Assembly (NCBI GenBank): GCA_964016985.1
Contig: OZ024821.1
Coordinates: forward strand, 123,068,035-123,132,034
Direction: 5' to 3'
Source of the DNA: Anodontia alba
Taxonomy: Eukaryota > Mollusca > Bivalvia > Lucinida > Lucinidae
Length of the DNA: 64,000 nt
The notes beneath the pieces were generated by a model that made no database searches, had not been told where the DNA came from, and saw nothing but the letters and a program-made list of their open reading frames with translations. How positions within the stretch are numbered: the stretch's first letter is position 1; the number at the start of each line of letters is the position of its first letter. Positions 38,320-49,880 of this stretch are shown piece by piece. The translations under genes and the position numbers were made by a program.

Positions 38320-38395
38320 GATAACTGATGGTGGCAATAGTGAAGGCAGAGTGGTCTAACAGTATCAGTTACAAACGTCAATGAGCCACCTTCTG
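38320..38395 (+). pseudogene. Decayed duplicate of exon A, copy 3
   Basis: Same broken exon. It shares the frameshift with the other two and has one extra substitution (caaacgtc against caaatgtc). Confidence 0.83.
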
Positions 38396-38963
38396 GAATG
38401 AGGCTCCTGTTGCATATTTAGCAGGTCGTAAATAACTACAATAAACTGCATTCCACATCTTTCAGAAAGTGTTTTTTTTTTTTTTTGTGTGTGTGTGTGT
38501 GTTTTTTTTCTTTTTTGCTCGTTATTTACGTGATTACGTGAAAGTGAATATTGGTACGAAATAAATGTTCTGAATCAGAAAAAAACAACAACAAGATAAT
38601 CGCTAGGATTCCGACAAAGTAGTTATTGACGAAACATTTGTGTCTTTCGTATCGTTATGATATAGCTTATAAGGGTGTAGTAGGCAACAATCACTGAGCT
38701 GAAGCCTCGGAAACTGTACCTTCGGACATGTGCACCTAGCAATGATAAGGTCAGCCTGTGCGTTCGCGCAGTCTCATCAGAATATTCACTACGTACATTA
38801 TGAATAGCCAAGGATGCGATGTTTCTTCATGCGGACAACAAAGACTGATCAGACTGCGCGGACACTGAAGCTGATTTGAAATTTGATATTCGCACATGTC
38901 AGTAGTTATGTTTTCTCACTTTGCGACTCAATCTTTATCATCAATGACTTCTGTTCATCACAG

Positions 38964-39157
38964 GATAAGTGATGGTGACAATGATGTAGACAGTGTGGCC
39001 CTAACAGTATCAGTAACTAACGTCAACGAGCCACCAACATTTACTGAAATAACCAAGACTGTAAACGTCCATTCTGGCAGGGCTCCTCCTCAGTCGGTTA
39101 CTACCATGGCAGCGACAGATGTTGATAACGGAGACACAATCACTTATGCAATATCAA
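38964..39157 (+). CDS. Cadherin exon A, copy 3
   Basis: 194 nt with the same splice sites and phases. The protein is identical to the other two exon A copies although the surrounding intron is clearly more diverged here. That contrast hints at selection on the coding sequence, but the exon is short. Confidence 0.9.
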
Positions 39158-39610
39158 GTAATTAAAGTTTATCATAATCTAAGGAGAATTGATACACTGT
39201 CAAATGAAAAATAAAACCTCAGTCAAAATTGATTTGCATCCCTTCTGAAAATAGTTCTGTTTTGTTCTATAAAGAGTGAATTTGCTCACCTTTTTTGGCA
39301 ATTTCGTTTCTATAAGAGACGAACGCTGCTTCAGAAGTCCACAAATAGTTTTTCAGCTTCTGATGGTTCCAAGGCTATTGTAGTTCTTCTTTGTATGAAG
39401 GTTATTCCTTTTGTCTTGGCATTGCTTGTTGCTCGTCTTTCGGTGCCACGGCAAGGCTCTGCTTCGTAATTGAATACACTGCTGTGTAATTTCAATTATA
39501 TTTTTGTTGTGAAAAAAGAAAACAAAAATGGCGTCGAGCAACCACGGCTTGATTACCTTGGCTTTTTAAACTCGTTCTAGAGTCTAAAGTCCGCCGTTTT
39601 GACCGCTCGT

Positions 39611-40120
39611 TCTTACGACATAAAAGTCGTAACAAAGGAATGAAAGCATAGTTAAAAAACAACCCGGGATTCGAACCCGGTCTGTCCGGATAAAACATCC
39701 AGTGCTCTAACCACTGATCCAAAGAGTCGACTCTCTGACGTAGTTGTCAGATATTAAATATATACCTAGAAGCTATGCTAAATATGCGAAGGTAGGTTAT
39801 CCACGGTAGTTGTGCGAGGTCGTCACACTCCCCCTGTTTCAAGGAAGTCATCATCTATGATGACGCGAAGCCATTTTCGGCGAAGTTAAGTCCAATCCCG
39901 AACAGACCCCTATCTTACGACATGAAAGTCGTAACAAAGGAATGAAGCATAGCTTTCGTGAAATTTGAAGCAGGTCTGTCCGGATAAAAATCCAATCCTC
40001 TAACCGCTAAGCCAAAGAGTCGACTCTCTGACGCAGTTGTCAGAGATTGAATATATACCTACAAGCTATGCGAAATGTGCGAAGGCAGATTATCGAAGGT
40101 AGGAGTGCTAGGTCGTCACA
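39611..40120 (-). mobile_element. Miniature LTR retrotransposon, copy 3
   Basis: Same insertion: LTRs at 39611-39827 and 39913-40120. It is more diverged than copies 1 and 2, and its left target duplication has eroded to CGT. Its tRNA-like A box keeps the better form GGATCAGTGG, where copies 1 and 2 read GAATCAGTGG. Confidence 0.8.
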
Positions 40121-40725
40121 TAGTAAACAAATGTTCAGGGATATTTTAGGGAAATGTTCTTATTTTATCATAAAAATTATGTTGTGTGTACGCATTAAAT
40201 TGGCTTCATCGACGCGATTCTAATACGGACACTCAACATATCATTACTTTATTGATGATCGAAAAGTCATTCCTAACTTTTCCCCATTTGCCTCCTTATC
40301 CAGCGCTATGATTAACACTCAATGGCTCGAGCTACCAGTGTCTAGAACAAATTCCCATGGTCCGAAAGATGTTCGAGCCATTGGTTGGACTGTCCAACAA
40401 ATTGATTTCTACTTTGCGAGGTTTTTCATCTCAGTATTGACGGATAAAATACTCTCTTGGAAAATAGAATAACAACAGATTAGTAAACAAAGTACAACGA
40501 CGCAACTTTCATAAGAAAGAAAGAAAAAAGAAAGGAAGGAAGAAAAAGAGAAAAGAATGGGAGGAAGGCTTGGTCGAACACTCCAGTGAAAAGTGAAAGA
40601 AAAAATGAATAAATGAATCAGTAAACTACAATACATACTTTTTAGACGACCCATTCGCATCAAAAGAAAGAAAGAAAGAAAAAAGAAAGAATAGATAAAA
40701 TAATGCAGAACTATTTTGTTTTCAG

Positions 40726-40887
40726 GTGGGGACTCGAACTCGGATTTTGCAATCGTCCCAGAAACAGGAGTAATTACAACAGCCAAATCTATAACATACA
40801 CGTCGACACCATTTGTGCTGCTCATCACAGCAACTGACACTGGAAGTGCTGTTTCTACGGGCACCGTAAGCGTCATCATGAAATCAG
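40726..40887 (+). CDS. Cadherin exon B, copy 3
   Basis: 162 nt, phase 1 to 1. It encodes the same protein as copy 1 (LLITATDTG), with a synonymous change at atc. Joins exon C at 43167. Confidence 0.88.
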
Positions 40888-41316
40888 GTATCTCGGACTC
40901 GTAATTATGTAACTCCTGTGGCATATTAAGTGGCACTTTCAAGAGAGGTAACCCAGTCAATTTTTGTCTGCTTTTTAAAAAGTAGTCTACTGTAAAAGGA
41001 GAGAATTTGCTCCCAAATTATTTCCTTCTGGAGTAGACTCCTTGACAGAAAGGACTGGTTCATAGGAAAACAAGCAAGAAGTCACAGAAGTTGTACCCAT
41101 TTTCAAAAATGGCGGACATTCTACCAGGTGTATGTATTTTCATTAAGTTAGTTACCTTCATCAGCCGGTCAACATTATTTAGTATTCATTTTATTGCAGA
41201 AGTAAGTTCAGTTTTTCTAACATAACTTATCATGTTCTTGCTTGTTTGAAGAGTTCAGAGGGACAGCTCTCAGGCAAGCACCAAGTAATGGCATTTAAAC
41301 TTAAAAATAAGAAAAA

Positions 41317-41637
41317 CATCACGAAAACACGCCTATATAATTTGGACACCCTTAAACCCCACATGTATATAGTAAAACTGGGGTTTTGTGATTGTGGCAC
41401 TCCCTGGACTTTTCTCTTACCTTTTTTACAGGGGTATATCTTATTTTTCTTATTTCTGCTTAAAACATATATTGCGGGTAATCGTTAGAAACGCCTCGTC
41501 GAGGCGGTTCTAACGAGTACCCACAATCTATGTTTGGAGCAGAAATTTGAAAAATATCAGAATTATTTTTATCTGAAAATTTTCATTTTTTGGTGGTAAA
41601 ATTTTCAATATATTTGAATAGGCATGTTTTTGTAAGG
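41317..41637. mobile_element. Palindromic MITE (type B), copy 3, with an inserted retroelement tail
   Basis: Same element. The central palindrome (41462-41536) has several mismatches. About 41 bp of retroelement tail are inserted at 41387-41427. Confidence 0.8.
41387..41427 (+). mobile_element. 41-bp retroelement 3' end inserted only in copy 3
   Basis: Copies 1 and 2 read 'ggggtttacagggatat'. Copy 3 has the last ~34 bases of the YIDD element (gattgtggcactccctggac onward) plus a T run between 'ggggttt' and 'acaggg'. It is in the opposite orientation to the other tails in the array. Confidence 0.85.
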
Positions 41638-41780
41638 AGAAAAAAGACATGGGCTGTAGAACGTTTGCCACAATGTGTAAAATATATATGGCAAATCAAT
41701 GTATATGCTACCACATAAACGTGTAAATGTTTCTGCATTAAACAAGATTACATTGTGTAATAATTAACTGTTTGATATAC

Positions 41781-42350
41781 AAAAAGGGTAAGAGAAAAGT
41801 CCAGGGAGTGCCACAATCACAAACCGCAGCCCTTCCCAGACCCCAAGAGGAAGAGGAAACCGACAAATCCAAACAAGCACAAACCGAACAAACGCACGAA
41901 AAGCACTAAGATTAGCTCTGTCTTCCCAAGCGAGGTAATCGCAATACTAAAAGGATGAAAAACGCAAGAACAAACTGACACACGGAAAGACACACAACAA
42001 ATTGCCTCGTAGAACAAACCATAAAGCAACAAAGAGCAAGACCAACACCGGGACCACCGCCCTAGAACGGTCGGTAGAGCAAACCACCGGAGGCCTAAAG
42101 CACTTTTACAGCCAGCTAACTTCACCCTGGGTCCTGATGCTACTCTTAATACAGAAATACATAAAAATTCGGTACGCATAAAGGCTCCCAACTCAGCCAA
42201 TGCATCAAAGCGAAAACATAAAAATCAAATTAATCACTATAATAAACAAAGACGAGTACTCATGGCTAATTCCACTGTATGCCAGAGCAAATGAAAACAA
42301 TAGTTGAACCACGGCGGGCCAAGCCAAAGCCATATCGTCAAGCCCAACCC
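41781..42350 (-). mobile_element. 5'-truncated retroelement tail, copy 3 (near exon C)
   Basis: Equivalent of 12671-13240, more diverged; it keeps the ancestral gtgccacaatcac where copies 1 and 2 read gtgacacaattac. Confidence 0.83.
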
Positions 42351-43166
42351 CAACAAGTTTAATCTATGGTTTTATTCAGCTTTGTTGACTGAACTTCCAG
42401 GGTTTTGTAAGGCGAATATAAGTACATATTTGTAATGACATAAAATATAAAGGCATTCTTGCAAGTTAGGAAGAAGACAAAAAGGGTTTGATATTTGGAG
42501 AGCAAGGTTATATAAGCATTACTTTAAAGCAATATAACTCGTAAACACATTTACAATTTGTAATTCGGACGGAATAAATGTTAAAGACAATTAGTGCAAC
42601 TAAAGTGTTATTGGCTTAGTATTATTCTTGTACTTTCAACAGAGTGCTACGTTTGTGCACATCGCAGTTTGATCTATCTAATGGAACTTATTTATTATGC
42701 ACATATATGTTGTTTACGTTCATCTCTAAGTTTCAAAGGTGGACTCTCCAATCTTTGAATCTGGTCATAATCGTTGGTCAAAATAAAGGTTCAGTCAAAT
42801 ATCAAAACAGTGTGATCCTGATTAGATGACTCATTAAGAACCATCTCATCAGGATCTACGCTGTTTTGTAAAAACCGTTTTTGCTCTGCAGAATAGAAAG
42901 GGGTAAATTAGTTACGATGGGCTCTCTTTACAACGCCAGCATATGGTCCCTTATATGTTAACGTTTAACTTAATCGCTCTGTTTACAACTCCAGCATTTG
43001 TTCCCCAATCTTTTATCATTAAACTTAACTAGATAATACATAGAATGTAAACTTATAACAGTAGTGCACATTTGTAGAAATCAAAATGACGTTGTAAAGA
43101 ATTTTGCTGTTATAATGTTTGTCGTTTTAAAGAGAGTTGACTGCATTTGTTTTTTATACTCGACAG

Positions 43167-43407
43167 AACCAGTTTTTACAGCGCCAGCCACAGACGCCAA
43201 TACCGCCAGTGTTGCTGAGAATTCAGCGGAAGGTGTATCTGTTTTCGACGTTGCCTACTCTGACGCGGATTTAGATTCTCTGACATTAACAATACTTAGT
43301 CAGTCACCTGGAACTAATTTTAAACTTACTGGTGACCAGCTGCAAGTGGCTGCCGGAACATCCCTTGATTTTGAATCGGAAACCACTTCTTACACAGTTC
43401 AGTTTCG
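43167..43407 (+). CDS. Cadherin exon C, copy 3 (last exon of the gene seen in the window)
   Basis: 241 nt, phases 1 to 2. Two replacements against copies 1 and 2: DLDPLT to DLDSLT and NFKITG to NFKLTG. Nothing resembling exon A follows between here and 64000, so the next coding exon of this gene lies beyond the window. Confidence 0.9.
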
Positions 43408-44581
43408 GTATGTAGTTTATTAAAACCCTCAATGTTTTATAGTGTAAATTCAGCAGACGACATATTGATAATGTTTTTGTTTTTAATGGTTTTCCCAGGA
43501 AATAGAGTTTGACATTTCCTGCAATTTGCTTGAAATGATGAAATGACATACTCTGTTTTCTAGAAAAAGATCCCCGAATAATACAATGTCGCCCATTAAC
43601 ATTTTAGCTAACATGCTTAGTATTACTTTTATGAAGGCAGTCATACAGCAGTCAATACGAGGATCATCCAATGAATAGAGAGAAATATTTGCTATCATAT
43701 GAATACTACTCGGGGAATCGGCAATATTACCATCGTTAGTAAGCTACATATCTAATCACTTTATGGAACCAATTTCTTTAAGTTTTTCCAACAACTATTT
43801 TGACTATGGTTCAAATCGTACTCTGATCAGCCTGTGCCAGCCTGTACATGAGCAAGCAGTAGACAAGGCGAACAGCAAGACTTTTAGCTCAGTTGGTTCA
43901 TTAGTTGCCGTCTAGTTTTGCGGACGATAAAATGTTTTTTGTTTTGCCCTTAACCCAATTACATCTCTTCTGTCATTTTTGATCGGTCTATTTATAAAAG
44001 CAGGGTGTCTGGTTATTACTATTTTTTATAGAAATTCCTATAGTTAATACAAATCGTGCAAATAATATAGATCCTGTTCAGGCCTCTTATTTGGGTATGC
44101 ACTGTTTACCAATGTCCATTTTAGGGTATCCAGACCAAAATGGGTTATATAGAATTCAGTATTACATATATACAATCAATAGCGGGGTCAGACCGCAGTC
44201 AATTACAATCAGCTATGCAGTGGGTAATTAATTTATCATAATTATCAATGGAGCCGGGCAATAACGTTTCCTACAAGATCGCATTTGCGCCCAGCAGAAA
44301 CTCAGATCAGCCTGAGCATTAAGATGATCAGATTCTTCGTTGTTCGCCTGAAGATGCCATGGATCCTTTCCTATCCACAGAAAACCCTCTGGAGACAGGT
44401 CAGACTGTGCGGATGCGCTGGCTGATCTAGTTCGCTAAGAGCACATGTAATATTTCAAGAATTACTGTGCCCGGCTCAATTGTCAAATATCTAAACATAA
44501 CCCTACCACCAGTTGTTTATGTTAAGCTCGAGAAAATATATAGTACATGTTAATAGAAATTTATACGTTTTCGCGGGAGGT

Positions 44582-44965
44582 ACAAAAGGTAAGAGAAAAG
44601 TCCAGGGAGTGCCACAATCATAAGCCGCAGCTCTTCCCAGACAACAAGATGAAGAGAAAACAGACAAAACAACACAAGTGCAAATCAAACAAGCGTACGA
44701 AAACACTAAGATTAGCTCTCTCTTCCCCTAGCGAGGTAATCCCAATGCTCAAAGGCCTGAAAAACTGAAGAACAAAATAACAACAGGCAAAACTAAAGCA
44801 AATCGCCTCGTAGAATAAACCACACCGCAACAAAGAGTAAGACGAACACCGGGACCACAACCTTAGACTGTCAGTAGAATAACCCACCGGGGAGTTCAAA
44901 GCACTTTTACAGCTAGCTAACAACCCTGGGTCCCGATGCTACTCTTAATACAGAAATACATAAAA
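44582..44965 (-). mobile_element. 5'-truncated retroelement tail, copy 4
   Basis: Same insertion site as in the other copies, so it predates all four copies. It lacks one of the two 'aacaaaat' repeats seen in copies 1-3. Confidence 0.85.
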
Positions 44966-44978
44966 CCTGCCAAAATTA

Positions 44979-45570
<592 letters not shown>

Positions 45571-48188
45571 TAAAAAGACTCAAATTGGCCAATGTTATTA
45601 ATTAGGTGTTAATGCTGTTAGGAAAGCAGTTTTCACATAATTGCACATGTACAAATTTAAAATATTTCAGTTTTGTTGAATATAGTATTAGCTGGCAAAC
45701 CATAAAGACCCTTTCACCAGGGCAAACCTAAACAGTCGCTGTTTGTACATGCGACGATACCCTATTCTCCAAGCAGCAGTTTAATGGGAATAACTATTCT
45801 TACAGGAGTTGTAACTATCTAAACTCTCTTATGTGCTTCCTGAAAAAGGCGTCTACTTTTAAAATCGAAGTTGCACCCATAGAGAATAAAATCTTTGTTT
45901 TAAGAACAGACCTTTTCCAGAAGGGGCAAGATGTACTGGAAAGCAAACATACAAACATAATGTTGCATCCCGTATAAAAATTGACGGGAAATATGCCTCG
46001 TGTACATAGCCCCGATAATTTATTTGTCTTCGGTTTGATAGTCAGAACAAAAAGATGTACAATAGTCTGCTCAGAAAAGACAAACGAATGATCATAGATT
46101 CATTTTTGAGGTAAAATTCGGTATACAACAATCCGTATTAACAGTTTGATAAATGTACACAATTGGCTTAACATTGAAAGAGCCAATCACAACTGCTTTT
46201 TAACATAGTTTTGTTTGTTTTTTTTATAGAAAAGAAGTCGATATTTCATATGAATCATCTGCCTGGATTCACGTGAAATTTCAGTACGTTTCTCTGATAG
46301 ACAAAAATAGAATGTCGTCTGCTACAAATTTCTTTTGACGCTATAAGTGTTAACATTGTCTTGGGAAATTCGGACCTTTCTCTTACATATGGTTAAATAA
46401 TATTTGTGTAGGTTAAACTTAAATCAGACATCTGTTACATTTGTAGCGAGTCGTAAACAGCTATCTTTCAGAAAGTTGTTTCTTGCCTGATGCTTTATAC
46501 AGAAAAAGCAGTTTTGTAAACTTTTGTCATGCTTTACCGCAAAACCTTTTGCCGTAACTACCTAATCACAAACATTTAACCTATTAGTTGTTTAGTACAA
46601 ATTAAATAGTTCTACTTTTAGTACAGTAAAACACATAGTAACAAGACTGCAAATAATGCAAAAATCGATAGGGTCGGTAGCTTTGAGGCATTTTTTCAAC
46701 TAATTCCACTTGTTCAAATTTATGAAATTCTCAATATTGGTTTGAAATATTCATAATTAAAAACAGTAATATCAGTAGAAATAAGTATACAATATTTTCC
46801 GAGATAAAACGGTAAAATAATTGCTTTAGTAGCAATAGCAAAGGTACGACAGATTTGTGGCCGTAAATTGAAATATTTGAAAACATAGCACCGAAACAGA
46901 AACGACAAAAGCATTCTGATAAGATATCGTCAATCAGTTCAAAACAATTTCATTTGAAATAATACGCCAAGGAAAAAAAATCGTCATTTCAGGTTATGTC
47001 GATAGGGCAGTAGGCGACATTTTAATAATGATGTACACTGGTTATTATCGTATTCATCACATAGCTATGTACTTATAAACATATTAATGCCGTAACTACT
47101 TCATCAATATGTTGATAAGTACTGTATATAGTTGCGAATGTATCATATATTCGAATGTATGTCAGACTCACGAAGAATGCAAAATGCAGCGAGAAATTAC
47201 CAAAAGTGCCCTATATAATACTGTCTTTCACAAACAAAAATCAAACTCCATACACATTCTACTTATTGTGGATACTTCGACAAAATATAGCGCCAAGTTG
47301 TTAATGCAAATGAATACAATGTATGAACATTGATTATCGAAGTATCTTAATAACTAGTGCGTTTCAGAAACTCGCTTTTTCGAAAGACGGATACTCCACG
47401 TGACAGCGATTTTTGTATACGAAGTAAATGTTTTGAATCAGAAAATACTATTATTAGGTTATTTTACCTGTCAGTATATACATATGTGCTATACGCTTTA
47501 TAGAAGTTACTGTTATTTGGCAAAACTCTAAACCAGTATCTTGCAAAATGCATGCGTTTCTCCAAAATGCAATTTGTTTTGCAATGCTTTACAGTGATTT
47601 TGTATGAACCAATATCCCAGCTTTATATATGCAAAACTTTAGCCGTATATCTTTCCTATGCTAAGGTTACGTGTTTTTTTTTTTTGCAAGTTACAGCAAT
47701 TGAAAAACCCGACTAATACGTAGCAAGTCATAAATATGTACTCTGCTTTCGACATCTTTCAGAAAGTCGCTTTACACAAAAGAAAATGTACTTGCATGTT
47801 TGTCATTATTTAATGCAAAAACCGTTTGTCGTAAGTATATATGTGCACAAAAAGTTTTATGCTGTTCATTAGATATTAAAAGTCAAATATTTACATTTTC
47901 CCCATGGTAAAAATGACTGCAAATTCTGTAGAAATCTGAAGTTTTTTTACAATATTGCTATGATACACTAATGATTATAGCCTCGCTTTAAAAAGTGGGG
48001 CTATACTGGATTTGCCATGTCCTTCCGTAATTCCGTGACTCCACAATTCCGTGATTCAGTGACTGCAAAATTAAAATGCATTTTGCTTAATAACGTTTAT
48101 GTTTGTAGTCCTACTTCAATGAAACTTATACTACACTTGGGCTCTGAGGTAAGTAAGGTGTAGTCGCAGAATAGTGGCCAATATTCTT

Positions 48189-48935
48189 GGAGTTATGTCC
48201 CTTGTTACGTTTTCAAAATTGAAAATGCATTTTGCCTAATAACTTTATATTTGTTGTCCTACTTCAATGAAACTAATACCACACGGACTCTGAGGTAAGG
48301 AAGGTGTAGTGGCAGAATGGTGGCCAAGAGCCCATAACTCTTGGAGTTCTTTTCCTTGATATGTTTTCAAATTTTGCCCGTCTTGAAATTTTTTGCAATA
48401 GATTCCTCAGGAACTATGAAAGCTAGAAAGCTGAAAGTTCGTATAAACATGGATAATGACTGGATGTATAGTGTGTACTAGAATAGGGGCCAAGGCCCCA
48501 TAACTCTTGGCGGTATGCCACTTGGTATGTTTTCAAAAAATTAAAATGCATTTTGCTCAGTAACGTTTATGTCTGTGGTCCTACTTCGATGAAACTTATA
48601 CCACACTAGGCCTCTGAGATAAGAGATGTGTATTGGCAGAATGGTGGCCAAGGCCCCATAACTCTTGGAGTTATGTCCCTTCATTAATTTTAAAATTTTT
48701 TCTTGAAACATTTCGTAATAGATTTCTCCGAAACTATGAAAGAGAGAAAACTGACAGTTCGTATAAACATGGACAATGACTGGATGTATTGTGTATACCG
48801 GAATAGCGGCTAAGGGTCCATTACTCTTGGAGTTATGTCCCTTTGTAGGTTTTCAATAACTTACGTTTTGGTCCTACTTCGATGAAACTTACAGGTCTCT
48901 AAGGTAAGGAAGATGTAGTGGCAGAATGGTGGCCG
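48189..48935. repeat. Degenerate ~165-bp tandem repeat, part 1
   Basis: Units carry 'ggccaaggccccataactct' and 'tggagttatgtccctt' at about 48186, 48343, 48509, 48671 and 48834, alternating with 'ctacttcgatgaaacttata'. It begins exactly where array copy 4 ends. Non-coding. Confidence 0.75.
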
Positions 48936-49005
48936 GTGGGTCTTACAACATGAAAGCCGTAACAAAGGAATGAAGCATAGCTGAAAAAATATCCCGCCTA
49001 TAGTA

Positions 49006-49059
49006 GGATTCGAACCCGGTCCTCCCGGCTAAAAATCCAATGCTCTAACCACTGAGCCA
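49006..49059 (-). promoter_or_regulatory. tRNA-like Pol III promoter inside the 3' LTR (A box 49049-49059, B box 49006-49016)
   Basis: The A box reads TGGCTCAGTGG and fits TRGCNNAGYNG. The B box reads GGTTCGAATCC and fits GGTTCGANTCC exactly. The D arm (GCTC...GAGC) can form. The sides of an acceptor stem do not pair, so this is not a tRNA gene. The 5' LTR has the same boxes with B box GGTTCGAATCA. Confidence 0.75.
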
Positions 49060-49165
49060 AAGGGTAGACTCCCTGACGCAGTTGTCAGAGATTGAATGTA
49101 TACTTAGAAGCTATGCGTAATCTGCCAAGGCAGATAATCGAAGGTAGGAGTGCTCGGTCGTAACA

Positions 49166-49177
49166 CTCCCCCTTTTC
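49166..49177 (-). promoter_or_regulatory. Polypurine tract
   Basis: The minus strand reads GAAAAGGGGGAG immediately before the 3' LTR start TGTTACG, where plus-strand priming of an LTR element takes place. The array copies have GAAACAGGGGGAG at the same point. Confidence 0.8.
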
Positions 49178-49231
49178 AAGGAATTCATCATTTATGATGA
49201 CGTGAAGCCATTTTCGGCTAAGTAATGTCCA

Positions 49232-49249
49232 ATCCCGGACGAGCCCCCA
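49232..49249 (-). promoter_or_regulatory. Primer-binding site, tRNA-Pro type
   Basis: On the minus strand it reads TGGGGGCTCGTCCGGGAT and starts at the first base after the 5' LTR. From established knowledge this 18-mer is the tRNA-Pro primer-binding site used by murine gammaretroviruses, complementary to the 3' end of tRNA-Pro including CCA. An exact 18 of 18 match in the exact expected place is unlikely by chance. Confidence 0.85.
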
Positions 49250-49474
49250 TCTTACGATATGAAAGCCGTAACAAAGGAATGAAGCATAGCTGAAAAAATA
49301 TCCCGCCTATAGTGTGATTCGAACCCGGTCCTCCCGGTTAAAAATCCAATGCTCTAACCACTGAGCCAAAGAGTCGACTCCCTGACGCAGTTGGCAGAGA
49401 TTGAATATATTCTTAGAAGCTATGCGTAATCTGCCAAGGCAGATAATCGAAGGTAGGAGTGATCGGTCGTAACA

Positions 49475-49880
49475 GTGGGCCATAACTCTTGGAGTTATGT
49501 CCCTTCATAGGTTTTCAAATTTTGCCATTCCTGAAAATTTTCATAACAGATTTCTAAGAAACTATGAAAGCTATAAAGCTGAAAGCTCTTATCAATATGG
49601 AAATTGTCTGGATGTATTATGTATACAGGAATGGGGGTCAAGTGTCCATAATTTTGGAGATGTCCCCTGGTTGGTTTTCAGAAAATTAAAATGCATTTGG
49701 CTCAATAAATTTTATGTTTGTGGTCCTACTACAATAGAATTTATACCACACTTTGGGGCTTTAAAAAGGTGGTAAATGCATTGACAGTGGGCTGATATAC
49801 CATGTATTCAGGAATCAGGGCCAAGGGCCATAACTCATGGATAAAATTCCCTAGATAGGTTTTAGGATGCCATGGTACCA
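49475..49880. repeat. Degenerate ~165-bp tandem repeat, part 2
   Basis: Resumes the array of 48189-48935 after the LTR element ('gggccataactcttggagtt'), with further units near 49650 and 49833. Non-coding. Confidence 0.72.

Larger units (their letters stand above)
29027..43616 (+). repeat. Array copy 3 of the ~14.5 kb segment, mosaic in divergence
   Basis: Same content and order as copies 1 and 2, but divergence is patchy. About 29.0-32.0 kb and 32.9-38.3 kb are almost identical to copy 2. About 32.04-32.43 kb shares variants with copy 4 instead. From about 38.38 kb to the end it is clearly more diverged and has private indels, including a 41-bp retroelement tail at 41387-41427. Confidence 0.95.
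48941..49474 (-). mobile_element. Miniature LTR retrotransposon (TRIM-like), best-preserved copy
   Basis: The full element is 534 bp on the minus strand. The 5' LTR is 49474-49250, the internal region 84 bp, and the 3' LTR 49165-48941. Both LTRs are 225 bp with 11 differences by hand count. They start TGTTACGACC and end GTAAGA, so the termini are TG...GA rather than the usual TG...CA. Perfect 5-bp target duplications GTGGG flank it (48936-48940 and 49475-49479). The primer-binding site directly follows the 5' LTR and a purine tract directly precedes the 3' LTR. It has no protein-coding capacity, so any movement would need proteins from an autonomous LTR element. Each LTR embeds a tRNA-like sequence with Pol III A and B boxes. 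An alternative reading is a dimeric tRNA-derived SINE, but the primer site, purine tract and target duplication favour an LTR element. Confidence 0.85.
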
